From NCBI RefSeq assembly GCF_900168115.1, contig NZ_FUZC01000010.1, forward strand, positions 104,997-168,996: a DNA stretch of 64,000 nucleotides. The letters run 5' to 3'. The first letter of the stretch is position 1. Each line of letters opens with the position of its first letter. The stretch is from Salegentibacter salinarum (GTDB lineage Bacteria > Bacteroidota > Bacteroidia > Flavobacteriales > Flavobacteriaceae). Below are positions 43,185 to 53,015 of the stretch, in pieces. The notes below the pieces were generated by a model. That model was not told the DNA's origin and made no database searches. It saw only the letters and a program-made list of their open reading frames with translations. The position numbers and the translations under genes are program-made.

Positions 43185-45590
43185 CTAGTTTCTCAAAGGT
43201 TTCCCTTTCTTCAACATATGCTGAAGGCGTTCTAAGGTTTTGCGTTCTCCGGTTAGGGAAAGGAATGCTTCTCTTTCTAAATCTAACAGGTATTGTTCGC
43301 TTACCATTTGTGGTTCTGAAAGGTCTCCTCCGGCCATAACATAAGCCAGTTTATTGGCGATTTTCTTATCGTGGTCGCTAATGTATTTTCCAGCGTTCAT
43401 TTGGTCTGTGCCGACTAAGAAAGCACCTAAAGCTTGTTTCCCAAGAACTTTTATATCGGTACGGTGAATTGGTTTTGTGTAACCATTTTCAGCCATTAAC
43501 AACGCGTGTTTCTTTGCAATAGTTAATTGTCGTTCCTGGTTCACTACTACGATATCTTTTCCTTTCTGAAGAATATTCAAATCGAAAGCTTCGTGGGCTG
43601 AGGTTGAAACTTTTGCCATTCCAATAGTCAGGAAGTGTTCTCTCAAACGGTTCAATTCAACATCGTTTTTTTCATAAGTATCAGCGGCACGAACGGTCAT
43701 TTCTTTAGAACCTCCACCGCCGGGAATTACCCCAACGCCAAATTCAACTAAACCAATATATGTTTCGGCTGCTGCTACAACCATATCAGCGTGAAGTGAT
43801 AGTTCACATCCGCCGCCAAGCGTCATCGAGTGTGGTGCAGCAACAGTTGGAATAGAGGAGTAACGCATACGCATCATTGTATCCTGGAAATATTTAATTG
43901 CCATATTTAGCTCTTCATATTCCTGTTCTACAGCCATCATAAAGATCATCCCGATGTTGGCGCCTACAGAGAAGTTCTTCCCGTTGTTGGCAACCACTAA
44001 TCCCTGGTAATCTTTTTCGGCCATGTCTATGGCTTTGTTGATTCCGTCTAACACATCGCCGCCAATGGCGTTCATTTTGCTTCGGAATTCAACATTAAGA
44101 ATTCCATCGCCAAGATCTTCAACTACAACTCCGCTATTGCTGAAAACTTCTTTTGCTTCGCGAATGTTATCTAAAATGATAAATGCATCCTGTCCAGGAA
44201 TTTTCTTGTAATCTTTCTTTTCAATATTGTAATAATAGGTATTACCTTCTTTTACGGTGTAAAAAGAGTCTTTGCCGTTTTCCAGCATTTCATTTACCCA
44301 GGCCGCAGGTTCTTTGCCTTCGGCTTTCATCATTTCAATACCTTTCTTAACGCCTATGGCATCCCAAATTTGAAACGGTCCGTGTTCCCAACCAAATCCA
44401 GCTTTTACACCATCATCAATTTTATAAAGTTCATCTGAGATTTCTGGAATTCTATTGGAAACATAAGCGAAAAGTGCTGAAAAGTTCTTGCGATAGAATT
44501 CACCGGCTTTGTCTTTTCCGTTGATTAAAACTTCAAAACGATCGGCTACATTATCTATGCTCTTGGTTTCTTCTAAAGTTGCGAAAGAAGCCTTTTTCTG
44601 GTCACGATATTCTAAAGTTTCCAGATCCAAAGATTTTATGGTGCTGGAACCGTCATCATTTTTAATTTTCTTGTAAAAACCCTGTCCGCTTTTGCTACCA
44701 TACCATTCATTATCCACCATTGTTTGGATAAAATCTGGAAGCGCAAAAAGATCATGTGATTCATCGTCCGGTACACCTTTATGAAGGCCGTTGGCCACGT
44801 GAACCAGCGTATCTAAACCAACAACATCTACCGTACGGAATGTTGCTGATTTCTGGCGACCAATTACAGGGCCGGTAAGCTTGTCAACTTCCTCAATAGT
44901 CATATCCATATCTTTTACCATATGGAAAAGACTCATAATACTGAAGATCCCAATTCGGTTACCAATAAATGCTGGCGTGTCTTTTGCTACTACCGATTTC
45001 TTTCCGAGGAATTTTTCTCCGTATTCGTTGAGGAATTCGAGAACTTCTGGTTTAGTATCAGGTCCCGGGATAATTTCAAATAATTTTAGGTAACGCGGTG
45101 GGTTAAAAAAGTGGGTTCCGCAGAAATGTTGCTGAAAATCTTCACTTCTTCCTTCGTTCATTTGCTGAATAGGAATCCCCGAAGTGTTGGAAGTAATTAG
45201 CGTACCCTTTTTACGGTATTTTTCAAGGTTTTCAAAAACCTGTTGTTTGATATCCAGCCGTTCTACAACTACCTCGATAATCCAATCTACTTCAGAAACT
45301 TTAGAAATATCGTCTTCCATATTTCCGGTTTCTATACGATTGGCAAAATCTTTATGGTAAATAGGAGAGGGCTTCGATTTTAAAGCCGACTGTAAAGATT
45401 CGTTTACCAGGCGGTCCCTTACTTGTTTATCTTCTAAAGTAAGCCCTTTTTTCTTTTCTTTCTCGTTGAGTTCCCGCGGGACGATATCCAGCAAGAGAAC
45501 TTCTACGCCAATGTTGGCGAAGTGGCAGGCAATCCCGCTTCCCATAATTCCGGAGCCGATTACCGCTACTTTATTAATTCTTCTCTTCAT
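43185..45590 (-). CDS. 3-hydroxyacyl-CoA dehydrogenase/enoyl-CoA hydratase fusion (FadN-like)
   Basis: 801 residues. The dehydrogenase half comes first (VIGSGIMGSGIACHFA near residue 10; TSNTSGIPIQQM; FCGTHFFNPPRYL near 155; FIGNRIGIFS near 208), followed by the crotonase half (about 480-700: VVANNGKNFSVGANIGM, MTLGGGCELSLHADMVVAAA and VGVIPGGGGSKEM). This order is that of the FadN type, not the E. coli FadB order. It hydrates enoyl-CoA and oxidises the 3-hydroxyacyl-CoA. It is upstream of the thiolase, with the MarR gene upstream of it, forming the core of the fatty-acid degradation operon. Confidence 0.93.
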   Translation of the reverse strand: MKRRINKVAVIGSGIMGSGIACHFANIGVEVLLLDIVPRELNEKEKKKGLTLEDKQVRDRLVNESLQSALKSKPSPIYHKDFANRIETGNMEDDISKVSEVDWIIEVVVERLDIKQQVFENLEKYRKKGTLITSNTSGIPIQQMNEGRSEDFQQHFCGTHFFNPPRYLKLFEIIPGPDTKPEVLEFLNEYGEKFLGKKSVVAKDTPAFIGNRIGIFSIMSLFHMVKDMDMTIEEVDKLTGPVIGRQKSATFRTVDVVGLDTLVHVANGLHKGVPDDESHDLFALPDFIQTMVDNEWYGSKSGQGFYKKIKNDDGSSTIKSLDLETLEYRDQKKASFATLEETKSIDNVADRFEVLINGKDKAGEFYRKNFSALFAYVSNRIPEISDELYKIDDGVKAGFGWEHGPFQIWDAIGVKKGIEMMKAEGKEPAAWVNEMLENGKDSFYTVKEGNTYYYNIEKKDYKKIPGQDAFIILDNIREAKEVFSNSGVVVEDLGDGILNVEFRSKMNAIGGDVLDGINKAIDMAEKDYQGLVVANNGKNFSVGANIGMIFMMAVEQEYEELNMAIKYFQDTMMRMRYSSIPTVAAPHSMTLGGGCELSLHADMVVAAAETYIGLVEFGVGVIPGGGGSKEMTVRAADTYEKNDVELNRLREHFLTIGMAKVSTSAHEAFDLNILQKGKDIVVVNQERQLTIAKKHALLMAENGYTKPIHRTDIKVLGKQALGAFLVGTDQMNAGKYISDHDKKIANKLAYVMAGGDLSEPQMVSEQYLLDLEREAFLSLTGERKTLERLQHMLKKGKPLRN

Positions 45591-45637
45591 AATTTTTATC
45601 TGGTTTTTACTATAAGGTTTTCGATTATTACTAACTG

Positions 45638-45754
45638 TATCTCATAAATTGATAAAAATTCGATATTGCGAGGGACGAAGCAATCTGGAAATTTTGGATT
45701 AACGACTCAGAGATTACTTCACTTCGTTCGTAATGACGTTTCGATTTTGAGATA
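45638..45754. repeat. palindromic intergenic repeat element (REP/MITE-like)
   Basis: Ends TATCTCA (45638-45644) and TGAGATA (45748-45754) are inverted; inside, ATTGCGAGGGACGAAGCAATCT is mirrored by AGATTACTTCACTTCGTTCGTAATGACG. This is the common GAGG-ACGAAG-AATCT type of dispersed repeat. About 117 bases, between the MarR and dehydrogenase genes. Confidence 0.6.
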
Positions 45755-45762
45755 GTATTTTT

Positions 45763-46215
45763 TTATTCTATTTTAATTTCTTCTTTATAAATTTTCTTTT
45801 CAGAAATAAGGCTTAAAATTGTATTAGCTACTTCTATAAAGGTTTTTAGGTCTACTTCTGAAACATTTTCTTTCACGGCTTCATCAAAGCGCAGAACCAC
45901 TTTTTTGGAATATTCCCTCATTTCCTGTCCAAAATCGGTTAAATAGATAAGGACGCTGCGACCATCTTTTGGATTTTTTTTCCGCAGAATTAATCCTTTA
46001 TCTTCCATAGTTTTCAGGATTCTGGAGAGGCTGGTGGCTTCCATTCCCATTTTAGGACCAAGCGAGGTTGAAGGGGTTCCGTTTTCGGGATCTATGCTTA
46101 AAAGCGCAAACCCGGTAGACATTGTACTTCCGGCTTTCCCGGCCTCTTCATTATACATTTTAGAAACCGCCATCCAGGTGGCACGTAAAACATAATCTAT
46201 TGTCTTTTCCTTCAT
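45763..46215 (-). CDS. MarR family transcriptional regulator
   Basis: 150 residues with a winged-helix core: GFALLSIDPENGTPSTSLG, MEATSLSRILKTMEDKGLI (recognition helix, near 74-92) and KNPKDGRSVLIYLTDFG (wing). The EATSLSRIL helix is typical of the family. It lies between the acyl-CoA ligase gene and the hydroxyacyl-CoA dehydrogenase gene on the same strand, so it is the likely regulator of the fatty-acid set, perhaps sensing acyl-CoA (inference). The repeat element separating it from the next gene may weaken co-transcription. Confidence 0.9.
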   Translation of the reverse strand: MKEKTIDYVLRATWMAVSKMYNEEAGKAGSTMSTGFALLSIDPENGTPSTSLGPKMGMEATSLSRILKTMEDKGLILRKKNPKDGRSVLIYLTDFGQEMREYSKKVVLRFDEAVKENVSEVDLKTFIEVANTILSLISEKKIYKEEIKIE

Positions 46216-46329
46216 TTTTGAATGTTGATTCTCAAAGTTAAGAAAAATATATTATGCACGCATAGTAAAAGCGAATAAATAATCAGGACATTCTATCATT
46301 TGAGTAAGTTTATGAGAAATGCATAAAAA

Positions 46330-46350
46330 AACCCTTTGTAAGAAAGGGTT
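46330..46350 (-). terminator. intrinsic terminator of the acyl-CoA ligase gene
   Basis: Eight-base stem AACCCTTT/AAAGGGTT with a five-base loop; on the minus strand it runs into six T. 28 bases past the ligase stop, before the MarR gene, so the ligase is probably its own transcript. Confidence 0.75.
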
Positions 46351-46377
46351 TTAACTTAAGTTGTGAAAAATATGTAA

Positions 46378-48159
46378 TTATAAAGGTCTGTAAATCTTTT
46401 CGTATAATTTCTTATAGCGATCTTTAATATTCCTACGTTTTAATTTCATAGTAGGAGTGAGGTGGCCTTCTTCAATTCCCCAAACTTCTGGGGTGAGTTC
46501 AACAACTTTTACACGTTCCCATTTCCCGAACTTCTCATTATAAAAATCAACTTCTTCCTGAATTCGTTCTTTAACCTGGGTGTTTTCAGCAATAGCCTTT
46601 TCAGAGCCATCTCCGATATCAATATTTTTACGTCTGGCCCATTCCTTTACAAACTCGAAATTTGGCTGAATAAGTGCCGCCGGCATTTTTTCGCCGTCAC
46701 CAATTACCATGATTTGCTCGATAAAACGAGATTGTTTCATTGTATTTTCAAGGATTTGTGGAGCTACATATTTCCCACCAGAAGTTTTAAACATTTCCTT
46801 TTTACGATCAGTAATTTTAAGGAAACCATCTTTATCCAGTTCTCCAATATCACCGGTATGGAAAAATTGATCGCCGTTTAAAACTTCTTTAGTCTTTTCT
46901 GGTTCCTTATAATAACCAAGCATTACATTTGGTCCTTTTGCTAGAATTTCACCGTCTTCAGCAATCTTCACCGTTACGTTATCTATAGGTCTGCCTACCG
47001 TTCCAATTCTGAAACCTTTATCTCTTTGATCGTTTACTGCAATTACCGGGGAAGTTTCAGTTAATCCGTAGCCTTCCATAACAGGAATATCGGCTGCAGC
47101 AAAAACACGCGCCAAACGAGGTTGAAGCGCTGCCGAACCTGAAACAATCAACTCAATATTTCCGCCTAAACCTTCTTTCCATTTAGAGAAGATAAGTTTT
47201 CTGGCAAGTTTAAGTCGGGTTTCATACCACCAGCCATTTGCCCCATATGGTTCGTATTCCAAACCGAGTTCTACGGCCCAGAAAAATAATTTCTGCTTAA
47301 CGCCACCTACGGTAGAACCTTTGGCAATAATTTTATCGTAAACTTTCTCTAAAAGTCTTGGTACAGCAGTAATTACGTGTGGTTTTACTTCTTTAAGGTT
47401 ATCGCTAATTTTATCTATAGATTCAGCAAAATGAATGGAAACCGAATAATATTGATATAAATAAAGAATCATTCTTTCAAAAACGTGACAAACTGGTAAA
47501 AAGCTAAGCGCAACATACGTTCCTCTTTGAAAGGGAACACGCTTAGAGCTGTCAATTACATTACTCACAAGATTGTTGTGAGAAAGCATAACACCTTTTG
47601 GTCTTCCGGTAGTTCCAGAAGTATATATTAAAGTAGCAAGATCGTCTGGCTTAACAGCTTTCTTTAATTGTTCAACTTCCTCCTGGTTGCTTTTATCATC
47701 TCCAAGTTCTAAAACTTCAGTCCAGTTTTTTGAACCTTCTATTTCATCAAAAGTATAAACCTCTTTAAGTTTGGTATCGTGTTTAATGGAATTCAATTTA
47801 CCCAGCACTTCTTTGTCTGAAACAAAGCAAAAAACCGCTTCACTGTGATCTAAAACATATTGATAATCATCTTCAGAAATTGTGGGATAAATAGGTACGG
47901 TTTGCGCACCGGTTTGCAATACCCCAATATCCATTACATTCCATTCAGTACGGTTACTAGTAGAAATTATAGCGATTTTATCATTGGGCTTTATACCCAG
48001 TCGCAATAATCCACGGCTTATCGCATTGGCCTGATCAATATATTCCTGGGTGGAAATTGCTTTCCATTCTCCGTTATATTTAGTGACTAAAGCCTTATCT
48101 AAAGCGTGTTTTTCCAGTTGAAAATAAGGAAAGTCAAAAAGTCTTGTTGGTTTATCCAT
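46378..48159 (-). CDS. long-chain fatty-acid-CoA ligase (AMP-forming)
   Basis: 593 residues of the ANL superfamily. Visible motifs: the P-loop-like YTSGTTGRPKGVMLSHNN near 183-200, GYGLTETSPVIA near 360, and HTGDIGELDKDGFLKITDRKKEMFKTSGGKY-type hinge near 430-460 (given by its ends). The length and LSFLPVCHVFERM match the Bacteroidota long-chain (FAA1/FadD-like) group. It activates imported fatty acids for beta-oxidation, at the inner membrane. It heads the cluster with MarR and FadN-like genes downstream, with a terminator between. Confidence 0.92.
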   Translation of the reverse strand: MDKPTRLFDFPYFQLEKHALDKALVTKYNGEWKAISTQEYIDQANAISRGLLRLGIKPNDKIAIISTSNRTEWNVMDIGVLQTGAQTVPIYPTISEDDYQYVLDHSEAVFCFVSDKEVLGKLNSIKHDTKLKEVYTFDEIEGSKNWTEVLELGDDKSNQEEVEQLKKAVKPDDLATLIYTSGTTGRPKGVMLSHNNLVSNVIDSSKRVPFQRGTYVALSFLPVCHVFERMILYLYQYYSVSIHFAESIDKISDNLKEVKPHVITAVPRLLEKVYDKIIAKGSTVGGVKQKLFFWAVELGLEYEPYGANGWWYETRLKLARKLIFSKWKEGLGGNIELIVSGSAALQPRLARVFAAADIPVMEGYGLTETSPVIAVNDQRDKGFRIGTVGRPIDNVTVKIAEDGEILAKGPNVMLGYYKEPEKTKEVLNGDQFFHTGDIGELDKDGFLKITDRKKEMFKTSGGKYVAPQILENTMKQSRFIEQIMVIGDGEKMPAALIQPNFEFVKEWARRKNIDIGDGSEKAIAENTQVKERIQEEVDFYNEKFGKWERVKVVELTPEVWGIEEGHLTPTMKLKRRNIKDRYKKLYEKIYRPL

Positions 48160-48350
48160 TAGGGTGTAGCATTATTATATACTTTGCAAAATAGCAAATT
48201 TGTAGCCTATTTCAAATTGAAATATTAAAATATACATAGATATATTAATAAGAATATAAAATTATTATTGAATACAGGATTAAGTTTATAGGATGTTTAC
48301 TTTAAAATTACCATTTATTAAATTGATAATCATTGCATTAAAATAAAAAA

Positions 48351-48378
48351 CGCCCGATAATAAAAATATCATCGGGCG
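48351..48378 (-). terminator. intrinsic terminator of purL
   Basis: Perfect eight-base stem CGCCCGAT/ATCGGGCG flanked by A-run and T-run, 24 bases past the purL stop on the minus strand. Confidence 0.85.
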
Positions 48379-48401
48379 TTTTTAATAATTTTAAAGAAAA
48401 T

Positions 48402-51400
48402 TTATTTTTTCTCCAACCATTTTCTGGCATTTACAAAAGCTTCCAACCAGGGGCTTACTTTGTCATCTTTCCTGTCTTTTGGGTAATAAGCCCAGTTCCA
48501 GGGAAAGGTAGAACGTTCTAAATGTGGCATCATCACCAAATGCCTTCCGGTATTGTCTGTAAGTATTGCGGTATTGTGGTTAGAACCATTAGGATTGGCC
48601 GGATATTTATCATAGCCGTATTCCCCTACAATATTATAATGCTCCTTTTTATATGGAAAGCTGAATTTCCCCTCGCCGTGAGCAGCCCAAATTCCCAGGT
48701 TACTTCCGGAAAGTGTGGAAAGCATAACTGACTTGTTTTCCATAATCTCTACTGATGTAAAATTACATTCAAATTTATGCGAGGCATTATGAAGCATTTT
48801 CGGTTTCTTTTCGTGGTCTGGATTTATTAATCCTAACTCTATAAAAAGCTGGCAACCGTTGCAAACACCAAGCGATAAAGTGTCTTCTCTTTTAAAGAAA
48901 TTATCGAGCGCGTTTTTAGCTTTTTCGTTATATAAGAAAGCTCCTGCCCAACCTTTAGCACTTCCCAAAACATCTGAATTTGAGAATCCACCCACAGCTG
49001 CGATAAACTTAATATCTTCAAGCGTTTCCCTGCCCGAAATTAAATCGGTCATATGCACATCTTTTACCTCGAATCCTGCTAAGTGCATTGCGCGGGCCAT
49101 TTCACGTTCAGAATTGGAACCTTTTTCACGGATAATCGCCGCTTTAATGGGTTGCCCCGGTTTTTCCATTAAATCAGATTGGAATGGTAGCTGACCGGTG
49201 AAACCATAAGGGAATTTAAATTCCAGTGGCTGATTCTTATAATTGTTAAACCGTTCGGTAGCTTTATCTATACCGCTTTGTTTCTGGTCTAAAAGGAAGG
49301 AAGTTTTATACCAAACATCCCGCATTTCGGGAATACTGAAACTTAGATTTTCTGCTCCGTTTTTAATTTTTAATTCGTTTCCTTCAGTTACTTTTCCAAT
49401 TTTAAAGAATTCAACATTATTATCGGTAAGTACTTTTTCAGCAATTTTATCTTTTGCCTGGAAAACAATTCCGCAGTTTTCATTAAACAACAATCTTACG
49501 CTGTCTTTTTCATTTAACGCGGTAAGGTCTATATCGGCACCAAGATTATTATCGGCAAAACACATTTCCAAAAGCGTGGTAATTAGCCCGCCTGAAGCCA
49601 CGTCGTGCCCAGCCAGGATTAAATTCTGCTTAATTAATCCCTGAATATTATAAAAAGCATCAGCGAATTTTATATGGTCTTTAATAGTTGGAACTTCGGT
49701 CCCAACTTTATTCAAAATTTGCGCAAATGAGGATCCGCCAAGTTTAAAATTATCCTGTGATAAATTGATATAATAAATATCACCGCCACCAAGATGTTTG
49801 GGTTGCAGAACCGGCTCCACTACTTTCGTGATATCTTCACAATGCCCGGCAGCCGAAATTATTACCGTTCCAGGAGAAAGTACCTCACTATCTTTATAAC
49901 GTTGCTTCATGGAAAGCGAATCTTTTCCGGTAGGAACATTTATTCCCAGCGAAATCGCGAAATCTGAAACCGCACGCACCGCTTCATAAAGCCTGGCATC
50001 TTCCCCTTCATTATTACAGGGCCACATCCAGTTTGCAGAAAGCGAAACCGATTTTAAACCTTTTTCCAACGGAGCCCAAATAATATTTGAGAGTGCTTCG
50101 CCAATAGAGTTTCTAGAACCCGCAACCGGATCTACCAAAGCCGAAACAGGAGAGTGACCAATAGAAGTGGCCACACCTTCTTTCCCATTATAATCCAACG
50201 CCATTACCCCGCAGTTATTTAGCGGAAGCTGCAGTGGCCCGGCGGTTTGCTGTTTTGCAACGCGCCCGGTTACACAGCGGTCTACTTTGTTGGTTAACCA
50301 GTCTTTGCAGGCCACTGCTTCTAATTGAAGAACCTGGGTTAAATAATTTTTTATTTCTTCTGAAGAATATTCTAAATCGGCATAAATACGTTTTACCGAT
50401 TTATCGGTCATTATGGTTTTTGGTGAACTACCAAACATATCTGAAAGTTCAAGGTCCATAGGTTTTTTACCCGATTTTGAACCTTCAAAAGTAAATCTAT
50501 GATCGCCTGTTACATCACCAACCTGGTAAATAGGAGAGCGCTCACGTTCTGAAACCCTGCGAAGGATTTCATAATTTTCACCGCCAATAACCAATCCCAT
50601 TCGTTCCTGGGATTCGTTTCCTATAATTTCTTTAGCTGAAAGAGTTGGGTCGCCAACCGGTAATTTATCTAAATCTATTTTTCCACCGGTTTCTTCAACA
50701 AGTTCACTTAAGCAATTTAAATGTCCGCCGGCGCCGTGATCGTGAATGGAAACTATAGGGTTTTCTTCACTTTCTACCATTCCCCGTACCGCATTGCAGG
50801 CACGTTTTTGCATTTCGGGATTGGCCCGTTGAATGGCATTTAATTCTATCCCTGTTCCTAATTCCCCGGTATCTGCCGATGAAACTGCAGCACCGCCCAT
50901 TCCTATTCTGTAATTTTCACCACCAAGAATTACAATTTTATCACCTTTCTTCGGAATATCTTTTTGTGCCTGGCTGGCTTTTCCGTATCCAATTCCGCCG
51001 GCAAGCATAATTACTTTATCGTAACCTAAACTTCTTTCATGTTCAGAATGTTCAAACGTAAGCACCGAACCTGAAATTAAAGGTTGCCCGAATTTATTTC
51101 CAAAATCTGAAGCTCCGTTAGATGCTTTTATCAAAATATCCATCGGGGTTTGGTATAACCAATCCCGTTCTTTCATCCCGTTTTCCCATTTTCGATCTTT
51201 TTCGAGCCTGGAATAGGAAGTCATATAAACTGCAGTTCCGGCTAATGGTAAAGAACCTTTTCCTCCCGCAAGTCTGTCACGAATTTCGCCACCGCTTCCG
51301 GTTGCCGCGCCATTAAAAGGCTCTACTGTAGTTGGAAAATTATGAGTTTCGGCTTTTATGGAAATAACCGAATCAAAATCTTTATTTTCATAAAATTCGG

Positions 51401-52088
51401 GAACATCGGGACGTTTTGGTGCAAATTGCTGCACTCGCGGCCCATTTATAAAAGCAACATTATCTTTATAGGCAGAAACAATTTCGTTAGGATTCTCTTC
51501 AGAAGTTTTTCTGATCATTTTAAACAAGGAACTTGGTTTTTCCTCTCCATCAATTACAAAAGTACCATTGAAAATTTTGTGGCGGCAATGTTCAGAATTT
51601 ACCTGGGAGAAACCAAAAACTTCAGAATCTGTAAGTTTTCGACCTAATTTATCGGCTAAGCCCTGTAAATAAGAAACCTCTTCAATGTTAAGCGCTAAAC
51701 CTTCCTGGCGGTTATAGGCTTCAATATCATCAATTTCAATGATAGGTTCAGGATTGATATGAATATCAAAAATATCCTGATCTAAACCTTCGTATTTCTG
51801 AGATAGCATGGGATCAAAATCGTGGAAATTCCTATCTATTCTTAAGAATTCTTCAATCCTTATAATACCATTTATACCCATATTCTGGGTGATCTCTACC
51901 GCGTTGGTACTCCAGGGAGTGATCATTGCGGCACGGGGACCAACAAAAAAATCTGCCAGAGCAGATTTATTGATTTGTTGTGTATTCCCAAAAAGCCAGT
52001 TTAATTTAGTAATGTCTTGCGCCGTAAGGTTAGTATGCGTCTCTACCGCAAAAACCTTAGTGGCTTGGTCTCCAAAGAAAAGGATCAT
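48402..52088 (-). CDS. purL: phosphoribosylformylglycinamidine synthase (long single-chain form)
   Basis: 1228 residues, the length of the single-chain enzyme rather than the PurS/PurL/PurQ set. N-terminal region with SEVFGFSQVNSEHCRHKIF near 160, AIRS-type domains with ETHNFPTTVEPFNGAATGSG near 250 and HDVASGGLITTLLEM near 820, and a C-terminal glutamine amidotransferase with the nucleophile in GVCNGCQLFIELGL near 1085 and HGEGKFSF near 1160. It makes FGAM from FGAR, glutamine and ATP in purine synthesis. A -7-type box TAAATTTG (52120-52127 on the other strand) lies 32 bases before the start. Purine-linked regulation by the palindrome at 22430 is not suggested: no such site is near this gene. 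Confidence 0.96.
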   Translation of the reverse strand: MILFFGDQATKVFAVETHTNLTAQDITKLNWLFGNTQQINKSALADFFVGPRAAMITPWSTNAVEITQNMGINGIIRIEEFLRIDRNFHDFDPMLSQKYEGLDQDIFDIHINPEPIIEIDDIEAYNRQEGLALNIEEVSYLQGLADKLGRKLTDSEVFGFSQVNSEHCRHKIFNGTFVIDGEEKPSSLFKMIRKTSEENPNEIVSAYKDNVAFINGPRVQQFAPKRPDVPEFYENKDFDSVISIKAETHNFPTTVEPFNGAATGSGGEIRDRLAGGKGSLPLAGTAVYMTSYSRLEKDRKWENGMKERDWLYQTPMDILIKASNGASDFGNKFGQPLISGSVLTFEHSEHERSLGYDKVIMLAGGIGYGKASQAQKDIPKKGDKIVILGGENYRIGMGGAAVSSADTGELGTGIELNAIQRANPEMQKRACNAVRGMVESEENPIVSIHDHGAGGHLNCLSELVEETGGKIDLDKLPVGDPTLSAKEIIGNESQERMGLVIGGENYEILRRVSERERSPIYQVGDVTGDHRFTFEGSKSGKKPMDLELSDMFGSSPKTIMTDKSVKRIYADLEYSSEEIKNYLTQVLQLEAVACKDWLTNKVDRCVTGRVAKQQTAGPLQLPLNNCGVMALDYNGKEGVATSIGHSPVSALVDPVAGSRNSIGEALSNIIWAPLEKGLKSVSLSANWMWPCNNEGEDARLYEAVRAVSDFAISLGINVPTGKDSLSMKQRYKDSEVLSPGTVIISAAGHCEDITKVVEPVLQPKHLGGGDIYYINLSQDNFKLGGSSFAQILNKVGTEVPTIKDHIKFADAFYNIQGLIKQNLILAGHDVASGGLITTLLEMCFADNNLGADIDLTALNEKDSVRLLFNENCGIVFQAKDKIAEKVLTDNNVEFFKIGKVTEGNELKIKNGAENLSFSIPEMRDVWYKTSFLLDQKQSGIDKATERFNNYKNQPLEFKFPYGFTGQLPFQSDLMEKPGQPIKAAIIREKGSNSEREMARAMHLAGFEVKDVHMTDLISGRETLEDIKFIAAVGGFSNSDVLGSAKGWAGAFLYNEKAKNALDNFFKREDTLSLGVCNGCQLFIELGLINPDHEKKPKMLHNASHKFECNFTSVEIMENKSVMLSTLSGSNLGIWAAHGEGKFSFPYKKEHYNIVGEYGYDKYPANPNGSNHNTAILTDNTGRHLVMMPHLERSTFPWNWAYYPKDRKDDKVSPWLEAFVNARKWLEKK

Positions 52089-52119
52089 TCTATGTTGTTT
52101 TGTGTTGTTCGCGAAAAGA

Positions 52120-52127
52120 CAAATTTA
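52120..52127 (-). promoter_or_regulatory. candidate -7 promoter element of purL
   Basis: TAAATTTG on the minus strand is an exact TAnnTTTG match, 32 bases before the ATG. The -33 side is not clear. Confidence 0.45.
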
Positions 52128-52352
52128 GGTTTTTTAAAGGGAATATTTTAGAATGTTATTGAAGAAAAATTTAAACATTCCTTCGCCAGGAATTTACAAA
52201 TAAGTAAGGCTAATGAAAATATTCTGGGTACACGCTTAAGTTTTTAAATTGAATGATTATTGCTTTTTAGATAGAAAGAGCAGGCGGGAGTGACTTCCTG
52301 GAAGATTAACAAAACCTTTTTGGTCTGAGTAGTTTTTAAACCTTTGAGGTGT

Positions 52353-52372
52353 AAAAAAACCTCTCAAGAGGT
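52353..52372 (-). terminator. weak terminator after the lamin-tail pseudogene
   Basis: On the minus strand ACCTC-TTGA-GAGGT is followed by seven T, 14 bases past the end of the pseudogene frame. The rest of 52089-52352 upstream of purL holds nothing I can identify. Confidence 0.5.
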
Positions 52373-52385
52373 AAATGGGTAAAAT

Positions 52386-52942
52386 TCATCTTAATCCACC
52401 AAGCCCATCCCCAGTATCTATATCCAGAAATTCCCAGTCATCGGGATTGTATTCCAAGGGAGGCTCTGTTACAGTTTGGTTTCTTCTTTGGCAAAATCTT
52501 CGTCGTTATTGAAATGCCCAATAACATCTATTAATTCATCATCCTTAAAGAGTCCTACAGGATCGTTGCCGTTAAAATATATTGGAGTCCCAGTTTTTAA
52601 TTGATTAGATTCTGAAATAGTTCCAGAAAAAGGAGCCGATTCATTTCCTATCAAAAAAGTTTCTTCGTGTGCCAATTCACCCTCAAGTAAGACTTCACCC
52701 ATCCAATCGCCGGAGTTAGACTGCTTTATAATTGAATAAGCCTCAGCTTCCAGGTTTATATATTTTTCCGGTAAGATTTACCATTTCAAGCGTTTTGTTG
52801 AAAGAAGTACCTTCTACATATTCTGAAAAGAGGATTTCTTCAGAAAAATTATTTTCTTCCGGCCAATCATCAGGAACTGAAGTATTGTCTTCTGAAAAGG
52901 AATAAAAAAGTATTAGGAAAAATAAAAAGTAGTAATTTTCAT
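52386..52942 (-). pseudogene. frameshifted exported protein with lamin-tail-like domain
   Basis: Three reading frames must be joined to recover one protein. The likely start is ATG at 52942 (MKITTFYF), then a shift in a T-tract leads to LILFYSFSEDNTS and the domain start FSEYVEGTSFNKTLEMVNLTGK. A second shift in an A-run near 52765 leads to AYSIIKQSNSGDWMGEVLLE, then YFNGNDPVGLFKDDELIDVIG. A third, near 52475, leads to TVTEPPLEYNPDDWEFLDID and the stop at 52386. The EYVEGxSxNKxLE and FNGxDPVGL words are those of Bacteroidota lamin-tail-domain exported proteins. All three indels are at short homopolymers, so sequencing error is an alternative to true decay. Confidence 0.65.
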
Positions 52943-53015
52943 TGAGAATCAATTTCAGGGAAAATAGAAGGAATTCCCCTGAAATTGAATTATTCAAAAA
53001 ATTTGGGTAGAAACC

